Shown: positions 16,117-24,881 of the stretch, piece by piece | Position numbering within the stretch: position 1 is the stretch's first letter | How the letters are laid out: each line of letters opens with the position of its first letter | Assembly: GCF_017357245.1 (NCBI RefSeq) | Contig: NZ_CP071612.1 | Location: 1,181,001 to 1,245,000, forward strand | Reading direction: 5' to 3' | DNA from: Rhizobium bangladeshense | GTDB taxonomy: Bacteria > Pseudomonadota > Alphaproteobacteria > Rhizobiales > Rhizobiaceae | Length of the DNA stretch: 64,000 nt | Notes under the pieces: model-generated | Databases searched by the model: none | What the model saw: only the letters and a program-made list of their open reading frames with translations | Told to the model about the DNA's origin: nothing | Made by a program: the position numbers and the translations under genes

Positions 16117-17643
16117 TCATCCCCGCGATCCCACAGAAGCAAAGAACCCCTCCGGGCTCTCCACCTCCACCAGCCGCTTCCTTTCGATCAGCCAGAAGCG
16201 GTTGCCGACCGTCCGCACGAAACTGCGGTCGTGCGATACCAGTAGGCAGCTCGCCTCATGCGCAGTCAATTCGTTCTCCAGCGCTTCCTGCCCCTCGATA
16301 TCGAGGTGGTTGGTGGGCTCATCGAGCAGATATAAGTTCGGCTCCGTCAGCCGCAGCACCAGCATTCCGAGCCGCGCCTTCTGGCCGCCGGAAAGCTGGC
16401 CGATCGGTCTTCCCTGCATGTCGATAGTCATGCCGGCGCCGGCGAGCAGTGCCCGCGCCCGCTGGTCGCCGACATCGAAGCGGCGGATGATCGTGCCGAT
16501 CGGCGTATCCTTGTCGGCAAGATCGGCAAGCGCCTGGTCGCCATAGCCGAGAACCAGCGAGGGCGTCGCCTTGATGCCGTCCTGCGCCATTTCCGTCTTC
16601 TCGATCGCCTGTTTCAGCATCGATACCAGCCGTGACTTGCCGGCGCCGTTGAGGCCGAGGAGCACGATTCTGTCGCCCTGGCAGATGAACTGCCGGCCGG
16701 TTCTGAACAGCAGCGTCCCATCCGGAGTCGTCACCGCCGCGTCTTCCAATGTGACCAGCACTTTGGCATGCGTGCCGCGGTTGGACAGGCGGATGGCGCC
16801 GGCCGAACGTTCGAGGTGCGCCGGTCTTGCCGCATCCTCCAGCTTCTCCGCCCGCTGCTTCAGTTGCTTCGTCTTGACGACGAGCAGGTCGCTGCCGGAA
16901 TTGACGCCGATATTATTGAGTTTGGCGGCCTGCTTGCGCAGCTGCTCCGCCGCCTTCATGTCGCGCTCGTACCGGCGTGCCTCCGAGGCGTCGATCTCGT
17001 CGAGGGCGGCGCGTGCCCTGCTATAGGGGAGCGCAAAGACCGGCGATTGCTCCGGCCGCAGGAACAGCGTCCGGTTGGTCGTCGCATCGAGGAAGGCGCG
17101 GTCGTGGCTGGATAGGATGACCGGCACGTCGCGCGGCAGCGCATTCAGCCAGCTTTCCAGCTGCGCGATCTTTTCGAGGTCGAGATGGTTGGTCGGCTCG
17201 TCGAGCAGAAGCACGTCGGGCTCGGTCACCCAGCTGCGGGCAAGCAAGGCGAGCCGCTGCCACCCGCCGCTCAATTGCTTCACCGGCCGGCTGCGCATGG
17301 TCTCCGGTACCTCCAACGATTCCAGCACGACGTCGACGCGCCAGCTCTCGCTTTCGGCCTGATCGGCGGGCAACGCCTGCAGCACCGCATCATGGAACGG
17401 CGTGTCGAAAAGTGCGCCGGGCACATTCTGCGCGACATGGCCGATGGTGAGCCCGCGCGCTCTGGTGATCTCGCCCTCGCTCGGCTCCAGCGCGCCGATA
17501 ATGCAGGCAAGAAGGGTGGATTTTCCGCGGCCGTTGGCGGCGACGAGGCCGATGCGGTCTCCGGAATTGACGACGAGACTGAGGTTGGAAAACAACGGAT
17601 TGCCCAGCGTCACGCCGAGATTGCGGATATTGATGAGGGTCAT
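16117..17643 (-). CDS. ABC-F family ATPase (ribosome-protection or translation factor type)
   Basis: A 508-residue protein with two ATPase cassettes and no membrane part, the ABC-F layout. Cassette 1 has Walker A ANGRGKST at 36-43, signature LSGGW at 124-128 and DEPTNHLD at 148-155; the linker at about 205-285 is helical and basic; cassette 2 has GLNGAGKS at 340-347, LSGGQ at 427-431 and DEPTNHLD at 451-458. Such proteins bind the ribosomal E site and either assist translation or displace antibiotics. The gene is preceded by a translated-looking leader ORF and hairpins (17732-17896), which is typical of antibiotic-induced ABC-F genes. Antibiotic resistance is therefore a reasonable but unproved role. 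Confidence 0.88.
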   Translation of the reverse strand: MTLINIRNLGVTLGNPLFSNLSLVVNSGDRIGLVAANGRGKSTLLACIIGALEPSEGEITRARGLTIGHVAQNVPGALFDTPFHDAVLQALPADQAESESWRVDVVLESLEVPETMRSRPVKQLSGGWQRLALLARSWVTEPDVLLLDEPTNHLDLEKIAQLESWLNALPRDVPVILSSHDRAFLDATTNRTLFLRPEQSPVFALPYSRARAALDEIDASEARRYERDMKAAEQLRKQAAKLNNIGVNSGSDLLVVKTKQLKQRAEKLEDAARPAHLERSAGAIRLSNRGTHAKVLVTLEDAAVTTPDGTLLFRTGRQFICQGDRIVLLGLNGAGKSRLVSMLKQAIEKTEMAQDGIKATPSLVLGYGDQALADLADKDTPIGTIIRRFDVGDQRARALLAGAGMTIDMQGRPIGQLSGGQKARLGMLVLRLTEPNLYLLDEPTNHLDIEGQEALENELTAHEASCLLVSHDRSFVRTVGNRFWLIERKRLVEVESPEGFFASVGSRG

Positions 17644-17731
17644 GTTCGTTCTCTGGTCCTGACCGGGGCAGGCGCAATCGGTGGCATCAGGCCATCACGG
17701 ATTGCGTCTTTCGCGCCCGGGAATGAGAGGA

Positions 17732-17833
17732 ATGCGCACAGTCAGCTGACGGCAGCGCATCGGCCACGAAGGGCAGACCAGGAAGAGATGTCGAAAAGCG
17801 TCTCTGGTCAGCCCTGCAAACGCATTTGCAGGG
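17732..17833 (-). promoter_or_regulatory. attenuator-like hairpins downstream of and overlapping the ABC-F leader
   Basis: Reading on the minus strand, a perfect 9-bp hairpin CCCTGCAAA-tgcg-TTTGCAGGG (17833-17812) covers the last leader codons. A second hairpin GACCAG...CTGGTC (17809-17776) begins at the leader stop codon and has an inner 7-bp stem. A third pairs GCGCAT-type arms at 17760-17755 and 17737-17732. A ribosome held near the leader stop would open the first two. No U-run follows, so control may act on translation or through Rho. Confidence 0.6.
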
Positions 17834-17879
17834 CGTCGACGGGACCACGCTGGCGATGATGCCGGAAATAATATTGCAT
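17808..17879 (-). CDS. 23-residue leader peptide upstream of the ABC-F gene
   Basis: A short ORF too small for usual gene calls. It has a strong ribosome site, AAAGGAGG, 8 bases before ATG, better than that of most genes in the window. The peptide starts MQYYFRHHRQRG and ends in MRLQG before TGA. It lies 164 bp upstream of the ABC-F start, and its 3' half forms one arm of a 9-bp hairpin. This layout is that of ribosome-stalling leaders controlling antibiotic resistance genes. The peptide's aromatic/basic stretch could be the stalling element. I do not recognise it from a named family. Confidence 0.6.
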   Translation of the reverse strand: MQYYFRHHRQRGPVDALQMRLQG

Positions 17880-18093
17880 GACGTGATCCTCCTTTCTCGA
17901 AAGGATTGCAGTTGGGAAATACCATTGCCCGCCAAAAGAGGCAAGGAGGCGCAGGCACGCCGATTTGGGATGGCGCCACGCTCGGCTCTCACGAGAGCCT
18001 CATCCTGAGGTGGCCCCGCAAGGGCCTCGAAGGACGAGGCGGGTGTGTCGGCGTCAGGTGCTACCGGCGGGAAGCGCTACCGTTATCCGGAAA

Positions 18094-19692
18094 TCACCCC
18101 GCCGGATCACCGCCGCTCCGCAATTCCAGCCGCCGCGTTATACCGATATTTTCGAGAAACGTCTCGTCGTGGCTGACGACCATCAGCGCCCCGTCATAGG
18201 TGCTGAGACCCGCCTCGACCGCCGATATCGAGTCGATGTCGAGATGATTGGTCGGCTCGTCGAGGATCAGCAGCGGCGGCGGTGCGGCTCCAAGCGTGCA
18301 GGCAAGGCCGGCGCGCAGCAATTGACCGCCGCTGAGGCTCGAAACCGTCTGCAGCGCCGCATCGGCCCTGAACATGAAGCGGGCAAGCGCGGCCCGGCAG
18401 GTGTTTTCATCGGCGTGCGGATTGATCCGGCGGAAATTGTCCCTGATGGAGGCCGATGGATCGAGAAGGCCGACCTTCTGGTCGAGCATCGCGAAACCGG
18501 TCATCACGGCCACCGTGCCGACCCAGGCACTGAGCTCGCCGGTGATGAGCGCGAGCAGCGTCGTCTTGCCCGAGCCGTTCGGCCCCGTGACGGCGATGCG
18601 TTCCGGTCCCGTCACGTCGAAGGAGAGATCTGATATGACAGGTTCATCAGGCCGGTAACCTGCCGTCACGCGATCGATCTTCAGCACGATCCTGCTGGCC
18701 GGCAGCCCCGTCGGCGGCAAGCTCACCGACAATGGCTGGAGGATCTCGATCTTCTCGCGCGCCGCCTTGGTCTCTTCAAGGGCCTGGGCGCGCCTTCGTT
18801 CGGCAAGACGCGCACTGTCGCCCCCTGTGGTTTCGCTCCGCTCCTTCATGCCGCCGAGCATGATGCGCGGGATGCCGCCCTTGGCGGCCATCTTCCGCCC
18901 GGCGCTATCCCTGTGTGCCTGACGCTCCACATTCGCCTGCGCTTTCCTGGCAACCTCGGCCATGCGTCTTTCGGCATCGGCAAGATCATGCTGTGCGGCG
19001 GCAAGCTCAAGAGCCTTGCGCTCGCGGTAATGGCTCCAGTTGCCGCCGTAGCGCGTCGTGCCAAGCGACGTCAGCTCGACGATCTGATCGACGCTTTCGA
19101 GCAATTCCCGGTCATGGCTGACGATGACCGCGCCGGCCCGCCAGCCTGAAATCAGCGCGATCACCGCCTCGCGGCCTTCGCGGTCGAGATTGTTCGTGGG
19201 TTCGTCGAGCAGCAGGAAATCCGGTTCGCTGAAGATAAGTGCGGCAAGCGCGGCGCGGGTGCGCTGCCCGCCAGAGAGTGCGGCAAGCAGCGTCCGCGGC
19301 TCTGCGTCGAGCCCCGTCCGGTTGAGCGCGGCTGCGAGGCGCGCCTCCAGCGTCCAGTCCGCCGAGGCAAGCTCGTCGGCCGTTGCCTCGCCGGCTTCGG
19401 CGCGACGAAGAAGCGCAAGCGCCCTCGTCACGCCGAAGAGATCGGCGATGGTCTCTTCGGCTGCGACCTGAACGCTTTGACGCAGCACCCCGAGGCTGCC
19501 GTTGATCGATACCGACCCGGAATGCGGCCGGATATCGCCGGAGACAAGTTTCAGCAGCGTCGTCTTGCCGACGCCGTTGCGCCCGACAAGACCGCTGCGG
19601 TCACTGCCGAAACTGAGATTGAGATTGGAAAAAAGCGGCCGCCCGTCAGGTGTGGCCCAGGAAATTTGCGAGAGAGTGATGGATGCAGGCAT
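18094..19692 (-). CDS. ABC-F family ATPase (second copy)
   Basis: A 532-residue tandem-cassette protein without membrane helices. Cassette 1 has GRNGVGKTT near 37-45, LSGGQ near 140 and LLLDEPTNNLD; the linker at about 220-320 is long, Arg/Lys/Ala-rich and probably coiled coil; cassette 2 has GPNGSGKTT, LSGGQ and LILDEPTNHLD. The start at MPASITL (19692) was preferred because cassette 1 begins there. It lies upstream of, and on the same strand as, the other ABC-F gene, but 450 bp apart, and sequence similarity between the two looks low. A housekeeping translation role or resistance are both possible. Confidence 0.87.
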   Translation of the reverse strand: MPASITLSQISWATPDGRPLFSNLNLSFGSDRSGLVGRNGVGKTTLLKLVSGDIRPHSGSVSINGSLGVLRQSVQVAAEETIADLFGVTRALALLRRAEAGEATADELASADWTLEARLAAALNRTGLDAEPRTLLAALSGGQRTRAALAALIFSEPDFLLLDEPTNNLDREGREAVIALISGWRAGAVIVSHDRELLESVDQIVELTSLGTTRYGGNWSHYRERKALELAAAQHDLADAERRMAEVARKAQANVERQAHRDSAGRKMAAKGGIPRIMLGGMKERSETTGGDSARLAERRRAQALEETKAAREKIEILQPLSVSLPPTGLPASRIVLKIDRVTAGYRPDEPVISDLSFDVTGPERIAVTGPNGSGKTTLLALITGELSAWVGTVAVMTGFAMLDQKVGLLDPSASIRDNFRRINPHADENTCRAALARFMFRADAALQTVSSLSGGQLLRAGLACTLGAAPPPLLILDEPTNHLDIDSISAVEAGLSTYDGALMVVSHDETFLENIGITRRLELRSGGDPAG

Positions 19693-20029
19693 GGATATGG
19701 ATTTCCCCGTTGGCAAGGCGAACTGGCATTGCGATCGGGTTGAAATCCATTGCGGCACACATCCTGTTGAAATGGTCGATGGCGGGCAATTTAGGGAAGA
19801 AACGCCGAAGGTTCAAGATAAAGTGGTGAACTTGCCGCCCGGCTTTCTCGGCCGGCTTCGTCCTGAGATTACCTCACACACCCTAACCCTCTTCCCTTAA
19901 AAACGTGGCGAGAGCGGACATGTCATACCAGAACGGAAGTGAGCGGAGAGGGTGAAGCATATCCTATGCCCTGCCTGCGGTGGACCGATGGGAGGGGTAG
20001 AGACCCGGGGCACTGCAAGACCGCCGAAC
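19693..20029. other. 337-bp intergenic region upstream of the second ABC-F gene
   Basis: No gene is supported. A Gly/Cys-rich-coding stretch is absent, and only a GCCGGC...GCCGGGC hairpin at about 19838-19859 stands out. The region should hold the ABC-F promoter, but I cannot point to certain -35/-10 elements. Confidence 0.35.
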
Positions 20030-21619
20030 CTACCGCTTCAAGCTCCCCAGGATCCCGCGCACCAGTGCCCGGCCGACCTGGGTGGCGACCGTTCGGGCGA
20101 CGCTCTTCATCGCCGCCTCCATCACCGTTTCGCGCTGGTAGCCGGAAGACCTGCCGCGTGATTGGCCACGGCCCTGGCGGTTGTCCTCATCGCCGCCGAA
20201 GCCCGGCAGGCTCCAGCCGGAGGTCGTGCCCGGCTGCTCTGCCGCTTCTGCCTGCGCCCGCTTGGCGGCCTCGGCTTCAGCCGCCTTTTTGGCGCGCGCC
20301 GTCAGCATTTCGAAGGCGGATTCGCGGTCGACGTCCTCGTCATAGGCGCCGAGAACGGGGCTCTTGTCCATCACCTGCTGGCGCTCGCCATCGGTCAGCG
20401 GGCCGACGCGGCCGGACGGCGGGCGGATCAGCGTGCGCTCGACGATCGACGGCGCACCCTTGGCCTCCAGGGTCGAGACCAGCGCCTCGCCAGTGCCAAG
20501 ATTGGTAATGATCGTGGCGCAGTCGAAGGCCGGGTTCGGCCGGAACGTCTCGGCGGCCGTCTTCACCGCCTTCTGTTCGCGCGGCGAATAGGCGCGCAGC
20601 GCATGCTGGACGCGGTTGCCGAGCTGGGCGAGCACCGTTTCCGGCACGTCGAGCGGGTTCTGCGTCACGAAATAGACGCCGACGCCCTTGGAGCGGATCA
20701 GCCGCACCACCTGCTCGACCCGTTCGATCAGCACCTTCGGCGCGTCGTTGAAGAGCAGATGGGCTTCGTCGAAGAAGAAGACGAGTTTCGGCTTTTCCGG
20801 ATCGCCCACTTCAGGCAGTTCCTCGAACAGCTCCGACAGCAGCCAGAGCAGGAAAGTGGCGTAAAGGCGCGGATTCATCATCAGCTTGTCGGCGGCAAGC
20901 ACCGAGATCTGGCCGTAGCCATTGTTGCTGGTGCGCATGATGTCGGATATCTTCAGCGCCGGCTCACCGAAGAAATGCTCGGCACCCTGCTGTTCGAGCA
21001 CGAGCAGCGCCCGCTGGATCGAGCCGACCGAGGCCCTGGAGATCAGGCCGTACTGGCTGGAGAGCTCGGAGGCGTTCTCGCCCATATAATTCAGGAGCGA
21101 GGTGAAATCCTTGAGGTCGAGCAGCGGCAGCCCGGCTTCGTCGGCGATCTTGAAGGCGATGTTGATGACGCCTTCCTGCGGCTCGGAGGCATCCATCAGC
21201 CGGGCGAGCAGCAGCGGCCCCATCTCGGCGACGGTGGTGCGCACCCGGTGGCCCTTCTGCCCGAACAGATCCCAGAAAATCACCGGGAACTGGTCGAACT
21301 CATAATCGGCAAAACCGATCTGTTCGGCCCGCTTGGTGAGGAAGTCCTTGGGCTCGCCCCTGGCGGCGATGCCGGACAGATCGCCCTTGATGTCGGCCGC
21401 AAAGACCGGCACGCCGGCCCGGGAAAAGCCTTCCGCCAGCACCTGCAGCGTCACCGTCTTGCCGGTGCCGGTGGCGCCGGTGACGAGGCCGTGGCGATTG
21501 CCGAATTTCAGGTCGAGATATTCCGGCTTGTTGATGCTGTCGTCGGGATTGCGGCTCGCGCCGATGAAAATCCTGCCGTCCTCGATCATCCCCAGTGCTC
21601 CCTTCGGCTCTGCCGCCAT
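20030..21619 (-). CDS. HerA-like DUF853 ATPase
   Basis: A 529-residue member of the DUF853 group of HerA/FtsK-type motor ATPases. Walker A is GATGTGKT at 48-55, the Walker B-like strand is [13 protein letters not shown], and a conserved [22 protein letters not shown] segment follows the sensor region. A low-complexity Ala/Glu/Gly-rich stretch leads to a short basic amphipathic C-terminus ([21 protein letters not shown] region). Family members are thought to translocate DNA or remodel protein complexes, but no function is settled. No NurA-like nuclease is adjacent. The gene stands alone. Confidence 0.88.
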   Translation of the reverse strand: MAAEPKGALGMIEDGRIFIGASRNPDDSINKPEYLDLKFGNRHGLVTGATGTGKTVTLQVLAEGFSRAGVPVFAADIKGDLSGIAARGEPKDFLTKRAEQIGFADYEFDQFPVIFWDLFGQKGHRVRTTVAEMGPLLLARLMDASEPQEGVINIAFKIADEAGLPLLDLKDFTSLLNYMGENASELSSQYGLISRASVGSIQRALLVLEQQGAEHFFGEPALKISDIMRTSNNGYGQISVLAADKLMMNPRLYATFLLWLLSELFEELPEVGDPEKPKLVFFFDEAHLLFNDAPKVLIERVEQVVRLIRSKGVGVYFVTQNPLDVPETVLAQLGNRVQHALRAYSPREQKAVKTAAETFRPNPAFDCATIITNLGTGEALVSTLEAKGAPSIVERTLIRPPSGRVGPLTDGERQQVMDKSPVLGAYDEDVDRESAFEMLTARAKKAAEAEAAKRAQAEAAEQPGTTSGWSLPGFGGDEDNRQGRGQSRGRSSGYQRETVMEAAMKSVARTVATQVGRALVRGILGSLKR

Positions 21620-21777
21620 TTGCTGAGAAGGCCTGGCCTTACGCCGCCTTCATCGAACCATCGTTTCCCTGTTATAAGCAGGCAGCCGGATGCGGACAAC
21701 TGTCTGTCTCGGAAGCAAAAGCGGATGAAAGCCTCGTGGTAACCCTGGCTTGAGTTGCGCTCGAATCTCGACTAACG

Positions 21778-21793
21778 TTGACGTTAACGTCAA
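21778..21793. promoter_or_regulatory. 16-bp perfect palindrome before the 130-residue protein gene
   Basis: TTGACGTTAACGTCAA ends 18 bases before the start codon at 21812, just upstream of the AGGAGG ribosome site, so a bound protein would block transcription or initiation. The sequence resembles the ACGT-N-ACGT palindromes reported for MerR-type catabolic regulators such as LiuR, but no such regulator is encoded nearby. Confidence 0.6.
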
Positions 21794-21811
21794 AATGACA
21801 GGAGGCTGACG

Positions 21812-22204
21812 ATGAATGAAATTGTGACTGAAATCGCCGATCGCGTGGGTATTGCCCCGGAGCAGGCGGAGAAGGCGCTCGGCATGATGCTCGGCTTCCT
21901 GCAGCGCGAGGCCGCTGATGGCCCGGTCGCGCGGATGATCGAAGCAATTCCCGGCGGCGCCGATCTCGTCGCCCAGTTCAATGGCGCAGGTGAGGGCGGC
22001 GGCGGCCTGCTCGGCGGATTGATGAGTTCGCTCGGCGGTGGCGGCATCATGGGGCTCGGCCAGCAGCTGATGGGCGAGGGCCTCGGCATGGGCGAGATCA
22101 CCTCGCTCGCCAAGGAGACCATCGCGATCGCCAAGCAATATGCTGGCGAAGAGCTTGTCGACGAAGTCGTCGCCTCCGTCCCCGGCCTCAGCCAGTTCGT
22201 CTGA
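21812..22204 (+). CDS. small conserved protein with glycine-rich middle
   Basis: A 130-residue acidic protein. Residues 1-50 and 85-130 are helical (VGIAPEQAEKALGMMLGFLQREA; EITSLAKETIAIAKQYAGEELVDEVVASVPGL), joined by a glycine-rich linker GEGGGGLLGGLMSSLGGGG. This helix-glycine-helix plan resembles DUF2780/DUF2267-type proteins of unknown role. No signal peptide is seen. AGGAGG stands 7 bases before ATG, and a perfect palindrome just before it suggests repression by an unlinked regulator. A terminator follows. Confidence 0.75.
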   Translation: MNEIVTEIADRVGIAPEQAEKALGMMLGFLQREAADGPVARMIEAIPGGADLVAQFNGAGEGGGGLLGGLMSSLGGGGIMGLGQQLMGEGLGMGEITSLAKETIAIAKQYAGEELVDEVVASVPGLSQFV

Positions 22205-22221
22205 ACGAGGACAGAACGGCA

Positions 22222-22256
22222 AGAGCCCCGTGGCAACGCTGCGGGGCTTTACTTTT
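22222..22256 (+). terminator. Rho-independent terminator
   Basis: Stem AGCCCCG with CGGGGCT around an 11-base loop, followed by TTTACTTTTG. It begins 18 bases after the stop of the 130-residue protein gene and should end that single-gene transcript. Confidence 0.75.
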
Positions 22257-22290
22257 GTCGCTCCCTGAGCTCTCAAGATGGATGAACTGC

Positions 22291-22746
22291 ATGACCGTCT
22301 GGCGCCCGCCGCAGCAGATCAGGGTGAAAGTGATCGGCCTTGCCTGGCGGGAGAACCGGCTGCTAGCCGCGGAAGTGGAAGATGACAACGGCCGCATCAA
22401 GGGTGTCCGGCCGCTCGGCGGCTCGATCGAATTCGGCGAGACACGCGAACGGGCCCTGCACCGCGAAATCCGGGAGGAGCTCGGGACGGAAATCCGCATC
22501 GTCGGCCCCTGGCATCTTCTCGAAAACATCTTCGAACACCATGGCGCACTCGGCCACGAATTCATCTTCGCGGCCGATATCGAACTGGCGGATAAAACCC
22601 TCTACGAGTGCGATGAGATCCGCTATTGCGAGCTGGATGAGACGGCGGCGACGGCACGCTGGTTCGGCCGCGACATGCTGCGGGACACCGCGCTTGAACT
22701 CTATCCCACGGGTCTCGAGACGGTGCTGTCGCGCTGGCGTGATTGA
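22291..22746 (+). CDS. Nudix hydrolase
   Basis: A 151-residue Nudix enzyme that would hydrolyse a nucleoside diphosphate linked to another moiety. The Nudix box is complete at residues 44-66: Gly44, Glu50 and REIREELG with the metal-binding glutamates. The substrate is not predictable; sanitation of oxidised nucleotides or NDP-sugar turnover are possible. ATG at 22291 follows GGATG by 6 bases; an in-frame ATG at 22282 is an alternative. It lies alone between a terminator and an unrelated secreted protein gene. Confidence 0.88.
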   Translation: MTVWRPPQQIRVKVIGLAWRENRLLAAEVEDDNGRIKGVRPLGGSIEFGETRERALHREIREELGTEIRIVGPWHLLENIFEHHGALGHEFIFAADIELADKTLYECDEIRYCELDETAATARWFGRDMLRDTALELYPTGLETVLSRWRD

Positions 22747-22865
22747 GCCCAAGGACGGTTTTGTTCTGCTCGCCAAACTTTGATCGTCCGTACTCGCTCC
22801 ATAGGGAACAAGGGGCGCAGGATCGCTGTTTCTGTTGCATCGCCGACACCAGAAGGAACAGCATC

Positions 22866-23183
22866 ATGCGCAGGTTCATTGCAGCAACGTCGATCGCTCT
22901 CCTCAGCCTCTCCGCCCCGGTTCTGGCCCAGTCGAACATGGGCATGGATGCCAGCGGCCGGATCGATGGCACGCCGCCGCTCGGCACCGCGCCGGGCGCC
23001 GAGACGCAAAGCGGGCTGATCATCCCGCTCGACTCGATCGAAACCGGCAGCATCGACAACGGTGTCCCGGCCGGTCCCGTCGACTGGGCGCGCTGCCCGC
23101 CGCGCAAGGCACGCGGCGCGCTTGCCACGCAGGGCGGCAATAGCGGCGCCTCCGTCAGCCCCGCATGCCGCGAAGGTCAGTAG
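22866..23183 (+). CDS. small exported protein of unknown function
   Basis: A 105-residue protein with a clear Sec signal peptide, MRRFIAATSIALLSLSAPVLA, cleaved near residue 21. The mature part is short and rich in Gly, Pro and Ser and has two cysteines (WARCPPRK and SPACREG) that could form a disulfide. AGAAGGAAC stands before the ATG. I do not recognise the family. It converges with zwf, with only 7 bp between stops. Confidence 0.7.
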   Translation: MRRFIAATSIALLSLSAPVLAQSNMGMDASGRIDGTPPLGTAPGAETQSGLIIPLDSIETGSIDNGVPAGPVDWARCPPRKARGALATQGGNSGASVSPACREGQ

Positions 23184-23190
23184 GCGGGCT

Positions 23191-24708
23191 CTATTTGTCC
23201 TTCTTGCTCTCGTGGTGCAGGATGACGCCGAGTTCATGCCATTTGCGTCCGTCGCGCTCGATGAGCTCGTCGGCGCAGGTTGGCCCCATGCTGCCAGGCG
23301 CGTAAGCTTCGGGCGTGCTCGGGTCCTTGCTCCAGATGTCGAGGAAGGGCTGCACCGCCGCCCAGCCGGCCTCGATGCCGTCAGCGCGCTGGAACAGCGT
23401 CTGGTCGCCGATGAAGAGGTCGTAGAGCAGCGACTCGTATCCGGTGGTCTTGCCAATGTCGAATTTGTCGGCATAGCGGAAGTCGAGCGACACCGGCGTC
23501 GTATCGACCGAAAGCCCCGGCGACTTGATCGAGATCTCCATGCTCATGCCCTCGTCCGGCTGCACCTGGATCACCAGCCGGTTCGGCGGCAGGCGTCGAT
23601 TGACCTCGGTTTCCCGGAACTGCGCGAAGGGCACCGGCTGGAAGGTGATGACGATCTCCGTGTCGCGCGCCGTCATTGCCTTGCCGGTTCTGAGGTAGAA
23701 GGGCACACCCGCCCACCGCCAGGTATCGGCATAGAGCTTCAGCGCCACGAAGGTCTCGGTCCGGCTGTCGGGTGAGACGTCCCTGCTGTCGCGATAGGCC
23801 GGAAGCTCGACGCCATTGAGCGGGCCGGCCGCATAGGCGCCGCGCACGCCATGCGTCTTTGCCTCCTCGGGCGTATAGATGCGCAAGGCCTTCAACACTT
23901 TGCTCTTCTCATTGCGGATAGCTTCGGCATCGAAGCTGTTCGGCGGCTCCATGGCGATCATCGCCAGCAGTTGGAAGAGATGGTTCGGCACCATGTCGCG
24001 CAGCGCGCCTGTGGCGTCATAGAATTTGCCGCGGCTGCCGACATCGACGATCTCGGCGGCGGTGATCTGCACATGGTCGATATAGCGGCTGTTCCACAGC
24101 GATTCGATGATCATGTTGGCGAAACGCGCCGTCATCAGGTTCTGCACCGTCTCCTTGCCGAGGAAGTGGTCGAGCCGGTAGACTTGGCTTTCGTTGACTT
24201 GGGCGAGGATTTGCGCATTGAGCGCCCGCGCCGAGGCGAGATCGGTGCCGAACGGCTTCTCGATGGCGACGCGGCGAAAGACGCCGTCGCTTTCATCGGT
24301 CAGCCCATGGGCGGCAAGTTTCTCGACGATCGTGCCGAAGAAGGACGGCGGCACCGCGAGGTAGAAGGCGGCATTGGCGTTCGGTCCCAGCCGTTCGCCG
24401 ATCTCGACGAAAACATCCTCCCTGGTGAAATCGCCCGACATATAGGAAATGCGTTGGCGCAGGCTCTCCCAGGCCTCGTCCTTCTCCGTCTGTTCCTCGC
24501 CGTTCAGATGATTGAGAAAGGCATCGAGCCGCCCGCGCAGGAATTCGTCGTCGCCCGGCTCGATGCCGATGCCGAGGATATTGAGATCCTCACCGACGAG
24601 GCGCTGGCGCGTCAGGTTGATGATCGCCGGCACCAGCAGGCGGCGCGTCAGGTCGCCCGTCGCGCCGAAGATGACGAGGGTGACCGGCGGGGTAGGGGCA
24701 GCGTGCAT
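23191..24708 (-). CDS. zwf: glucose-6-phosphate 1-dehydrogenase
   Basis: A 505-residue enzyme that oxidises glucose 6-phosphate to 6-phosphogluconolactone, entry to the Entner-Doudoroff and pentose phosphate routes. The nucleotide motif GATGDLTRR lies near 15-23, and the substrate site RLDHFLGKE lies in the middle; the length is normal. The second of two close ATGs was chosen because GGAG is 9 bases before it. Rhizobia usually have zwf linked with pgl and edd; here it stands alone, so this may be a second copy. Confidence 0.93.
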   Translation of the reverse strand: MHAAPTPPVTLVIFGATGDLTRRLLVPAIINLTRQRLVGEDLNILGIGIEPGDDEFLRGRLDAFLNHLNGEEQTEKDEAWESLRQRISYMSGDFTREDVFVEIGERLGPNANAAFYLAVPPSFFGTIVEKLAAHGLTDESDGVFRRVAIEKPFGTDLASARALNAQILAQVNESQVYRLDHFLGKETVQNLMTARFANMIIESLWNSRYIDHVQITAAEIVDVGSRGKFYDATGALRDMVPNHLFQLLAMIAMEPPNSFDAEAIRNEKSKVLKALRIYTPEEAKTHGVRGAYAAGPLNGVELPAYRDSRDVSPDSRTETFVALKLYADTWRWAGVPFYLRTGKAMTARDTEIVITFQPVPFAQFRETEVNRRLPPNRLVIQVQPDEGMSMEISIKSPGLSVDTTPVSLDFRYADKFDIGKTTGYESLLYDLFIGDQTLFQRADGIEAGWAAVQPFLDIWSKDPSTPEAYAPGSMGPTCADELIERDGRKWHELGVILHHESKKDK

Positions 24709-24881
24709 GTGTCTCATCTCCGAGATTGTGCGGCCGACTATAATGCCTGCCGGTTTCGCCGCAACATAGGCGGCGAGGGGTAACAGGCATTTGACGGCGA
24801 CGCGGGTGCCGCGGCCAGGTGGGTTGCAAGGAGTGCGGCGATGTCCCGTTTGGCGCTCAGCCCAGCTCCCCTCGACCATAC

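Noticed and set aside
19640..19730. Possible leader ORF before the second ABC-F gene (starts MCAAMDF)
   Set aside because: It has a poor ribosome site, overlaps the ABC-F start and has no matching hairpins, unlike the convincing leader of the other ABC-F gene.
20162..21742. 526-codon open frame on the plus strand
   Set aside because: Antisense to the HerA-like ATPase; composition is that of a reverse-complement shadow.
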